Assembly (NCBI GenBank): GCA_029204045.2
Contig: JAQNDB010000520.1
Coordinates: forward strand, 1-64,000
Reading direction: 5' to 3'
Source of the DNA: Tillandsia leiboldiana
Taxonomy: Eukaryota > Streptophyta > Magnoliopsida > Poales > Bromeliaceae
Length of the DNA: 64,000 bases
How positions within the stretch are numbered: position 1 is the stretch's first letter; the number at the start of each line of letters is the position of its first letter. This document shows positions 54,937 to 64,000 of the stretch, in pieces. Below the pieces are notes generated by a model. The model made no database searches and was not told where the DNA came from. It saw only the letters and a program-made list of their open reading frames with translations. The translations under genes were made by a program, and so were the position numbers.

Positions 54937-57884
54937 GGTACAGGCTGAGCGGAATTTTTAGAATCTAGTTAGGTTATTTGTTTGTTACTTTGTGTAAAAT
55001 TTTTGTTAAAAGAATAATTTTATTTGCTTAAATGTATTGTTTGTTACTTTGTGTATATTTTGTTTTATTGCTTGTTTGTTGTTGTTGACAACATTAATCA
55101 TTATTGGTGGCTATTTTACTCGCACAGTTGGTGACAACAAAAAATCGCCACTTTATTTTCAATTAAGGTGGCCGCCGTGGCTGTTGCCACTTAAAGTATA
55201 TATTTGGTGGCGAAAATGTATTGCGACTTTATCTCGAAGTTGCCACTTTATCTTCAGTTAAGATGGCGACCGTGATAGTTGCCACTTAAAGCATATATTT
55301 GGTGGCAAAAATATATTGCCACCTTATTACCATAAAAGGTGGCGACTTATATAGTAGCCACAAAAAATTATATTTGTTGGCAAAAAAATATCGCCACGCT
55401 ATCTTTAATAAAGTGGCGACTTTTTATTCTTCGCCACAATTTTATTTAGTGGCAAGGCTTTTGGTGGCGGCTTGTGGCGACTTTAAAAATCGACACGCTT
55501 TAAAAAGGTGGCAACTTTTTATACATATAGTGGCGACATTATTCGCCACCGATATACAATATTCTTGTAGTGGTAGCAGGAAAAGGTGACCTAACTATAT
55601 GTCCATACAAGCATGCTGTTGTCCTTAGAAACGATAAAAGGGAATGAAACATATAATAACAAGGCATGCTAAAGTATTCCTACTATGTTATGCCAATCTC
55701 ACATAAATAGGCCAATGAATCAACATGTATGATCTCTATGTCATCTAGTGTGGGATAAATATAACTGTCTACCGTATGCTAAACCTCCAATTCACCAAAC
55801 ATGTACAATCATCAGGTAGGCATCAATCCACATGATCTAGGCCATTCTCTGCTTACCTCTCGCTCATATCGGTTGTACATTAAACATGCATGCTACCAGT
55901 CATAGAGGGGGTGACATTCCCACAAGTGCACTTACATTCACCATAATATAAAAACCTTATACAGTTACCAAATTAAGCTTACCCACCTGAAGTGCTTAAT
56001 CCAAGGCAAACCTGAGGTCGGTGAAGAGCGTGGCCACTTGCACGCACAATCCGCTGAACCCGTATCCACGGTAAATGTCGCGCAAACCCCGGCTCCTAGC
56101 AGTGTTCCAAAATCACTCGCGAACCTTCCTGGGTACAACAAAAGGTCCAAAGTTACACTTTTATTCCAAAATATCTAAGTACATACAATCTGTTAGAACA
56201 GTCCCAAATATGCAGATTTTTCACCTGTAGCAAGAACTTAGAAAAATCCAACATAAATACTGTCGAGATCCTCGCGTCGAGATCTTCGAAACGAGTACCT
56301 GCACGTTAAAATCTGAGTCCCATAGGCCGAGTTACAATTTCCACAACACAGGGTGCGCAAAACCTCGCAGCAGCACAACTGTAATACTCTGCACAGTAAA
56401 GGGGGAAGAAGTATACCTTCGGAAAAGCCTCAGAAAATTCCACGAAAAATATAACGGTAATCCTTGCAACGCGTAGATGCAAAAAGTGTGTAGGCACGTC
56501 TCCATCCGATGCCTGAGCGCGGAGATAAAAATCCGGCAAGGTGTCGCTGTCCAGAAATTCCATCAGCGGCAAAGGGGGTTAAAAACATACCAGGAACACC
56601 AAAAAAAGCTCAAATCTGAGAAAAATAGACAATACAAGAATCATAGATCTGCCTCTCGTGAATCCAACACCGTGAGAATCGTCCAAAAACACTGTCGGGG
56701 TAGCTCTGTGGACCTCTCAGACCAAAATGCGACGATAACGGGCCTTCGATGAAGGAACGTCGCTCTGCGCTACGATGCCGAAGTCGTCGATGTCGCGGCC
56801 CCCAAAAAATTCGGGCCTTCTCCATGAGGTTCACAGCGAGGAGATCAACAACTTTGGTGAGGGGTGCACTGGCCGAAGAGCTCGGGAAAAAGCTCTACTC
56901 GGTGAGCAAAAGGGCCTATTTATAGGCTCAACCCGAAAAATCCGAAATTGGGCTTTTGGGCCGTTTTTCCGGGCGCCCGCACGAACCGGGCGGCTACAGT
57001 GTTGGGCCCGGCCCAACACTGTTCACGCCCGGAATGCCCAGGGCCCGCCACGTCTCACCCGAACAGCGGACAACCATGCAGGGCCATCCGCTGCTCGAAC
57101 CGTGGCGCGCGGAGGCGTCGACACGTGGACCGCACTCAGTCAACCGACCGCGCCCACGTGCGCGCCTGCGCCGCCGCCTGCCACCCTGCACGCACGCGCC
57201 CCGAGGCGGCCTGCACTCGCTCCGTGGACTGCGCGCATGTGGACCCGCCAATCAGTGGCCGCCACGTGTCCACCCTCCGGTCCACCGTACACCCACTCAT
57301 TTTCCCGCGTGGACCGCGCCCACAACACCAACAAGTCACAAGCTGCCACGTGTCCTGCCTCCGGTGCACGCCGGCCCGTGGACCGCGCGCCTGCCCGAGC
57401 GCCCGCGCGCCTGCCAGCGCCCGCGCTCCCGCGCCTGCCCGAGCCCGCGCCGCCGCGCTCCGCCGCTGCCCGCCGCCGCCGACGCTGCCCCCGGCCACCG
57501 GAACTGTAAAAGCTGCCTCGAAATCCGTGTCGGGTCATCCGGGCTTCGAAAAATACAAGTAAGTAGTCCATTTTCAACATTTTCGCGCGGTGAATCCGAA
57601 TCCGCTGTCCGTTCTGCCAAATTCCAACTTTAAAAATTGCCGAAGGCATCCGGATAGGTATTCTTTTGTCCAAACTTCGCGCTGAGCCCAATTTTTATAT
57701 CCATTGCGCGCGAAACCACTTCTAAACATTCGACGGGGTGATCTGACTACTCTCGTGATCTATTAAACACACTGAGTCCATCACTAGTGTCCAATTGGTG
57801 CACAAACACCACCGACACGCCACATAGGCCTCCCGGAGCTGCTGGTCAACCAGTAATCTCGTCGTGGGGATCCAGGTCCTCACA

Positions 57885-58776
57885 GAACACGACCCTGCCT
57901 CCAAAGGTTCCCTACTCAATCCCACGAATCGGAATAGCTCATCCGCCAAAACTGGCTCACTCGATCAAAGCAATCCCACAGCTTTCTCGCTGTCAACTAT
58001 CCACCCTTCCTCGGTGCCCCAGCATTAAACGTCGGCACGGAGGGGGCTACTCGCTACTCCGACAACTGTGCCACTGCGCTGCTCCGACAACTGTGTCACC
58101 GTGCTGCTCCGACAACTGTGTCACTGCGCTGCTCCGACAACTGTGTCAATGCGCTGCTCCGACAACTGTGCCACTGCGCTGCTCCGACAACTGTGTCACT
58201 GCTCCGACATCTGTGTCACTGCGCTGCTCCGACAACTGTGTCACTGCGCTGCTCCGACAACTGTGTCACTGCTCCGACAACTGTGTCACTGCGCTGCTCC
58301 GACAACTGTGTCACTGCTCCGACAGCTGTGTCACTGCTCCACTGATCTGCCTCCAACACTCCTACCCTTCGGGTCCGGAGCTCTCAGATTCCAATCTGGG
58401 TATCCGGCCCGAAACAACCAGCTCAGACCCAACTGTCGCACCAAGGTGCGCCCGGGTCAGGGCCCAACGTCGGGGAGACACCGCTCACCACGACAAAACC
58501 GCAAATCAGCACACCCCAAACACTCGACTCAATTTAGCGAAAGTCAAAGACATCCCTCTATTTTTGTAACTTTATGTTGTCTGCAGCCAACATAACTATC
58601 CCACAAAAATAGGATATGTCGATCCCTCTTTACTCACAGGAAGAGTCAAATAAACAAATTACCGACTTTCGCAAAATGTCGCGTCTCTCACACACTAACA
58701 TCCTAGGGTCCGCCCAAAAGCCTAGGGTTTTCTAAGTCCCAACTAACCTATCCCTAAGCTCTGATACCAACTAATC
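57885..58776 (-). other. Leader of Z element with PBS
   Basis: It shares blocks with the C leader (ctgtcaactatccaccc, gtatccggcccgaaac, cagcgtcggggagacaccgctc). The PBS is minus TGGTATCAGAGC at 58759-58770, 6 bp from the LTR. The body of Z is cut off at 57885 by element C's LTR L2. A tandem array fills 58057-58340. Confidence 0.82.
58057..58340. repeat. 25/20-bp minisatellite in Z leader
   Basis: About twelve copies of ctccgacaactgtgtcactg, with or without a cgctg extension, arranged as a mix of 25- and 20-bp units. It codes Cys-rich repeats in three plus frames, opposite to the element's sense, and is not considered a gene. Element C keeps only one such unit (49540-49562). Confidence 0.93.
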
Positions 58777-61700
58777 TGTCACGCCCCGGGTATAAACCAG
58801 AACCTGGGCCCGTCTACAGATCCGCCGTGCACACGGTATTTCCCGCGTACATGAAGCGCCAATAACCTGCTCAGATATAAGAGATAATAATAATAGAGCA
58901 ATAAAAACAGAGCTGAACTAAAACTAATACATCTCAGACTGAAGCTGGAAATAAAATACAATACTTATGTATAAATGATACATCAGTCCCTCCCAGCTCA
59001 CCAAAAATAAATACAACCTGCTGGCAAAAGCCAGTCCCAAAAGTAAAAGTACAACCGTCTGAGGAAACATGAGTACACCAACAGTCCAGCTAACTCACTC
59101 ATCCTGCCTCGAGATCTATCTACTCAGCCATCCTCTCTCCTCGACCCGCCGCTGAAAGCCCAGCAGCACCCGCAGAAGACACTCCAAAACAAGGGGGAGG
59201 AAAAAGAGCAAAGAAGAATGGGGGTGAGAATTACTAGTAAACCAGTAGCCTCCCCTAGTGGGTAAAACCTCAAACTCTGACACACCCACTAGGTCTACCA
59301 GAGGCAAAAAGGAAAGAAGTGTGGTAAGCAATAATGACTGCTGAAGAAAGGAAACTACCACTACTATGCCTCTAAAATGCAGTCCTAGACTGGAATAACC
59401 GTATGCAACAGTAACCAACCGTCCCAGATGAACCCAATTTGTACCGCCCTCATCATCGGGCAAGTAAGCCGCGCCGATGTGATAGCAAAACTCCTGCTGC
59501 CGCCCTCATCATCGGGCAAATAAGCTGCGCCGATGTGATAGCAAAACTGTCAATAACTGTCTGGCCCCAGCCTCCAGAGGGGAACTCGAGGGGAGCGACC
59601 CACACGAGGAAAGCATCACCGGGCAATAACCGCGCCGGTGTGATAAGTATCAAAAGCAGGACAGGATCACAACTATAAGGCCCCAGTGGAACACAACCCT
59701 CCACTAAAAGAAAACTGATTCCCAATCTGATTCATAAGTAACCATCCGGTCAATCGCCCAATATCCACGATTGCCGCAATACCCCAAAATCCACGACCAG
59801 GTCTCACAACCGACCTCCGGTCAACCGCCCAATATCCGCAGTCGCCGGAATAACCCACAATCACAATCATGTCCCACATCCGACATCCGGTCAGCCGCCT
59901 ACTATCCGCGGTAGCCGCAATAACCCCCAATCCAAAAATCTGGTAAAATAATCCGTATCCGGTCAACCGCCTACTATCCGCGGTAGCCGCAATACCCCAC
60001 AACCCATAATCAAACACAACCTGTCACCGACCCTAAGGTCCCCGCTACACTATCCAAAACCCCTGCTCGAACCTGAGCAACCAGACTCAAAGGACTAAAT
60101 AAGAAGGAGAAAAGGAAACAAACATAGTTTCTCCTAAGTCAAGTCCCAAAATGATAGTGCAGCAATAAAAAGTGGCCTATCTAGATGACCATACAAGCAT
60201 GCATATGTCCTCAAAAGCGATAAAAGAAAGTGTGACAAATAGTACTGGTTCCACATGTGTATCAATTAATAACTCCGCATGGATATAACCATCAACATGC
60301 TAAAATCATTATTCAACCACATATGTCTATAATCCCTGATCCATGATAAATCACCAAAGTGGTGCCCGCACATAGATATGTCATAATGTCCCAACAATTT
60401 ATCCATTTAACCCACTTTCATAAAATCTATGTGCTAACATGGCATGTTAATTATTACTATTAAAATATCCCAATAATCTTGTTCCAACATGCTATGTCCA
60501 CCAAATTAATCTCACATAAATCATCCACCTATGCATGTACAATAGATCCTCAAGTGGTACTCTCCCACAAGACATTTCATATTATCCCAACATGAAAGTA
60601 ATTCCACATGCAAGGTTAAGTGCTAATATTCTATCCATAAAAACATGTATAAGTCCCAACCACTATCAGATATCCACAATAGTATTTTCCATATGATAGG
60701 CTCACAATTATTTTACTTTAAGCATGCATGTCCATTAGGTGATCATTCGATATGTCCAAACAAGCATGCATAAGTTCCATCCCCACTTGTTAATCAATAA
60801 TCCTAACATTGGGAGATCACTCTAATAATCCTAGTGAGCATGTTAAAATAGAGGTAAACAACAACCACCCACCTCGATCGCTAATTCCAAGTCCAAAAGT
60901 GAAGTCCTCGCCCAAGTCAGTCGACCGTCACAAATGCTGTACAACATGCCCCAAAACATACACAATTAAACATACAAAGCTCCAACAAAATCTGTCCAAA
61001 CACAAGAGTCCAGTGTTGCCCTATTTTTACCTGCGGAAAAGGCTCAGAAAATTCCAAGAAAAATACTGTCACGATCCTAGCGACGAACCGGTCGAAACGA
61101 GTACCTGCAGGTTCAAATCCGAGTTTCCTACACTGAGATACAAATTCCACAAGGGAACCACCCCGAAATAAACCAGTCTCAAAATCTGTAGCACAAAGTT
61201 CCGTAAACAGGGATTGTTCACCATCGGGAAATATTCAAAAAAATCCCAGAAAATTTGAGGGTGTTCCTTGTGCTGTGTAGATGAAAAACACTTGGCAGGC
61301 CTCGATCCGACGCTTGTGTGCGAAGATATCACCGAAACACCGATGTGCTGTCCAAAACTCCGCCCCAGAAAAGGGGTCAAAAGAAAGCTCGGGAAACATC
61401 AAGATAAACTCGAAACGAGGGGAAACTCAAATCACGAAGATCATAGCCCTACCTGTCGTGAAGCCAACGGCGCAAGAATCGACGAAAACGGTGGTCGGAG
61501 TAAGCCGGGGGAGTCCTCGCACCCAAACCGCGATGAAGGAGACCATAAATGAACGAGCGTCCCGCCGCGCCGTAAAAATGGAAACATCGGTATACATGCC
61601 GCAGAAAAATCCGGGAATCTACTGATGAAACCAGCTCTGGGAGAGCAAAAATTCTCGTGCAGGTTGCACAGTGAGGAGATGAGCAGGAAAAGAGCTCTCC

Positions 61701-62686
61701 GAAGATGTTCTCGGCTTATATATAGGCTGGAAGAACAAATCGAAAAATGACGCTTGAGTCCCCACTTCCGGGCGCCCGGAAAATTCGGGCCGCTACAGTG
61801 TTGGGCCCGGCCCAACACTGTACGGGCCCGAATCCCCCACGGGCCTCCACGTCGCCCTGCGAACAGCGGACAGCCGCGCGGGAATCCAACGCGCGACGCG
61901 TGGCCCAACGCGGCGACGATGCGTGGCGGGCCCGATCGCGCGAAAACGCGGTCAGCGCGCCCACGTGCCGCCTGCGCCCCCTGCAAGGCACGAATCCCGA
62001 GGCCGCCACACCAGTTCCGTGGACAGGGCACACGTGGACCGGCCAACCAACGGTCGCCACGTGGCCCCGCCCGGTCCACCGTACACCCCGCGCCACTCCG
62101 TGAACTGCGCCCACTGAACCGACCCTACCGCACGCCGCCACGTGTCCAAAGCGCTCCCGTGCACCGCGCGCCTGCCCGTGCGCCCGCGCGCCTGCCGGCG
62201 CGCTGCCCGCGGCCGCTCCACCGCCTGCCCGAGCTCATCCGCCGCTGCCCGCCGCCGCCGCCGCTGCCCGCCGGCCGCCGGAACAGTGCCAAGCGCCTCG
62301 AAAATCGTGTTTTCGCATCCGGGCTCCGAAAAATACAAATGAATAGTCCATTTTCATCGTTTTCGCGCGCTGAATCCAAATCTGGTGTCCGATTTGCCAA
62401 ATTCTAATTCCAAAATTTGCCGAATGCATCCAGACAAGTGTTTTTACCCTAAATTTCGCGCTGAGTCCAATTTTGATATCCGTTTTGCGCGAAACAACTT
62501 CTAAACATTCGACGGGGTCCACCGATTAGCCACGTGATCCATTTTAGGCACAGAGACCATCACTTTTGTCCAATTCGTGCACAAACACCTCCAATACACA
62601 GTACAGGCCCCCAGAAGCTGCCAAACACACTGTAGAAGCTCTGCTGATTCAAAAGTAATCCTCTTGCGAAAATTCGGATCCTCACA
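58777..62686 (-). mobile_element. LTR of gypsy element Z (5' LTR)
   Basis: Plus start tgtcacgccccgggtataaacc, end ttcggatcctcaca; 3910 bp. TATA at 61715-61726. Tandem arrays at 59445-59550 (two ~70-bp units with gccctcatcatcgggcaa) and 59740-60010 (tcaaccgcccaatatccgcgg units). GC-rich U3 at 61780-62290. It is related to L1/L2 along most of its length. Confidence 0.9.
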
Positions 62687-63924
62687 ATTATCTTTGAGGA
62701 ATTAATTAATTGAGGAATTAATTAATTAGAATTTTAATATATCCGACGTGTTTCATATCGTACAATAAAAGGATTTAAATTTTGACTTCTCCGGAAAGAA
62801 AAAAGGAAAAAAACCCTAACCGGAAGGAAACGAGAGAAAAGAACGAGCGAAAAGAAAGGAAAAAGGCGGAACCTTAATTGGAAGGAAATGGGAGGAAAGA
62901 AGGTGTAGACAGAAGGACCCAACCCTCGCGACGAACGTGCCGAAGCCCGAAGCGTGAACGATCTCCGTCTCCGACGATTAGAGGTAAGCGAGAATTATGT
63001 TCATGTTGTTTCGCTCGGTTTTCGTTCGGTCTTTTGCGTAGTTTTAGGAGTAGCCGATTTCTACCCTATGCGTCGCCGCGGCGGAGCCGCAGGGCATCGC
63101 CGCCGCGGCCGCGATACACGCCGCGCGGGGACTGTGTCGCGCTGCTTCTGCCGCGCGGACAGGCGCCGGCGCGGCTGCGGCGCGTGCCGCGCGGAGCCCA
63201 TGCCCGCGCGGCCGCGGCTGGTGCCGCGCGGTGCCCATGCCCGCGCGGCCGCAGTTGGTGCCGCGCGTGCAGGTGCCAGCGCGGCTGCGGCACGCGCCGC
63301 GCAGGGCCGGTGCCCGCGCGGCCGCGGCAAGTGCCGCAAGGGGCCGGTGCCCACGCGGCCGCGGCTCGCACCGTGCGGGGCTAAAGCCCGCACGGTCGCG
63401 GTAGGAGCCGCGCGGGGCTGGTGCCCGCGCGGCCGTATGGTCCGCAACGCCGCGAGGGTGGCCTCGTCGCTCGCCGCGCGCGGGCGCCACCACCGTGTCA
63501 AGTTGTCTTTAGTGTTTTTGAGTGTTTGGGCTCAGTTTATTTGCTTTTATATTTCTGATCTGACCGCGGCTCTTTTGGGGACTACTTTTAGGTCCGGGTG
63601 TCGACAGAGAGCAGGGTTCGGTCTCCAGAGTCCAGGTTTCGCATAATCGAGGTGGGTACTTTTGGTTATTACTGGTGTAGAGTCGTTCCCGATTATTCGT
63701 TTTGATAAAGTAGATATTTTTGGTAATTGGACTAACCCCATAGCATGTGAATCCCATTTACTATATTATTCTGATCAAAGCGGCTGAGGTCGCAACACTG
63801 TTCTTACACTCGCATTGCTTACACGCACACCGTCGGTCTGCCCACCGCACATGGTGTATTTTTCCAAAAAGATGGTAAGTTGTTTACCCGTGTACCCCAC
63901 AAGGAGAGGTTAGTGGGGACCCCT
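62687..63924 (+). mobile_element. Partial A/B-type LTR, plus orientation
   Basis: Matches the B LTR from its aattaattaatt zone onward: the accctaaccgg leader, donor-like GTAAGC at 62984, a GC-rich array (63070-63480), acceptor-like ttttag before gtccgggtg (63591), then gaggtgggtact. The first part (about 300 bp) is cut off by the Z element and the end by the LTR at 63925. A clear TATA box is not visible (the region reads caataaaagg). Confidence 0.83.
63070..63480. repeat. GC-rich tandem array in partial LTR
   Basis: Units of about 50 bp around gtgcccgcgcggccgcggc and gccgcgcgg, at the same LTR position as the arrays in A and B. Frames on both strands are compositional. Confidence 0.85.
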
Positions 63925-64000
63925 TGTCACGCCCCAGAGGTTCTAAATGAGCGGAAAACGTACACATTTTTTTTTTGAATAGACCTCGCCCCCGGCGCGT
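63925..64000 (-). mobile_element. Start of another minus-strand gypsy LTR
   Basis: tgtcacgccccagaggttct, then tgagcggaaaacgtacac, a T run and gacctcgcccccggcgcgt parallel the left end of element A's LTR (6989-7090). No PBS lies to its left, so it is the 3' LTR of a minus-strand element that inserted into the partial LTR and extends off the window. Confidence 0.8.

Larger units (their letters stand above)
51622..55572 (+). mobile_element. Non-autonomous CACTA (DTC) transposon carrying host-gene fragments
   Basis: Left end CACTACACTAATAATA and right end (reverse complement) CACTACAAGAATATTG share the CACTA terminus, with a 3-bp target duplication GTA (51619-51621 and 55573-55575). Subterminal zones on both sides are packed with GTGGC/GCCAC motifs, the known type of transposase-binding site. 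On the left a ~131-bp block recurs three times (51633, 51764, 51896). There is no transposase frame. It belongs to the class of elements that capture gene pieces (Pack-CACTA-like). Confidence 0.93.
22729..57884 (-). mobile_element. Ty3/gypsy element C, nested and decayed
   Basis: LTR L1 (22729-25501), PPT, decayed pol (25514-27563), leader (27564-28228 and 49533-50013, split by copia), PBS (49994-50005), and LTR L2 (50014-57884, split by CACTA). The leader reads on across the copia insertion: cgagctgcgcgc at the left and cccgctgctccgac at the right match the Z leader unit ctgcgctgctccgac. The flanks outside L1 and L2 do not give a clean 5-bp duplication. Confidence 0.82.
50014..57884 (-). mobile_element. 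C-family LTR L2, interrupted by CACTA
   Basis: Plus start tgtcacgccccggggtcg, end ccaggtcctcaca. Without the CACTA element and one GTA it is about 3.92 kb, close to the Z LTR (3.91 kb). TATA at 56916-56925. At 51130-51240 there is a small tandem repeat around ggaccggcacacggctcggtcaaa. GC-rich U3 lies at 57000-57500. Confidence 0.92.

Noticed and set aside
57787..58595. Cys-rich repeat protein with CSDNCVTALLRQL-like units
   Set aside because: It is a translation of the 25/20-bp minisatellite, antisense to the element, and open in all three plus frames.

Overview
This is nuclear DNA from a flowering plant, probably a eudicot. It is a dense nest of transposable elements with no intact host gene. 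The signs are tRNA-iMet primer-binding sites (TGGTATCAGAG-type), Tekay/Del-like Ty3/gypsy chromoviruses, a SIRE/Maximus-like Ty1/copia element with an extra ORF, a CACTA DNA transposon, a SINE-like insert and a captured fragment of a plant TOM1-like (TOL) gene. No species can be named from this.

Layout: 1-4453 is the leader (two minisatellites) and a truncated LTR of a minus-strand gypsy element (family X/C). 4453-20850 is a plus-strand gypsy element B (gag-PR-RT-RH-INT-chromodomain plus 3' LTR, no 5' LTR). It is split by a complete minus-strand relative, element A (6989-16402), with a perfect 5-bp target duplication GGAGG. 20851-22334 is part of a plus-strand LTR of family Z, into which B had inserted. 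22335-57884 is a minus-strand C-family assembly: leader and PBS, LTR L1, decayed pol, a copia element nested in the leader, then LTR L2. L2 carries a 3951-bp CACTA element (TSD GTA) holding host-gene fragments and a SINE. 57885-62686 is the leader, PBS and LTR of a minus-strand Z element, which sits inside a partial plus-strand A/B-type LTR (62687-63924). That LTR is itself cut by a new minus-strand LTR starting at 63925.

The copia element appears twice (28229-39286 and 39830-49532), separated by exactly 100 N. Both copies abut the same C-leader flank, and error-like indels cluster near the gap. I think the locus is one element assembled twice from overlapping contigs.

The most unusual biology is in the copia element. 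It has lost its protease and the N-terminal part of integrase but keeps a 481-codon third ORF downstream of pol. That ORF seems to have its own TATA box and a 5'-UTR intron. Arrays of the palindrome GATCCGGATC lie upstream of both the LTR promoter and this internal promoter. In the gypsy A/B LTRs, GC-rich tandem arrays lie between conserved splice-like signals. Related elements nested in opposite orientation give several long inverted repeats that could feed siRNA production. All family, domain and promoter calls come from reading the sequence; no searches were run.
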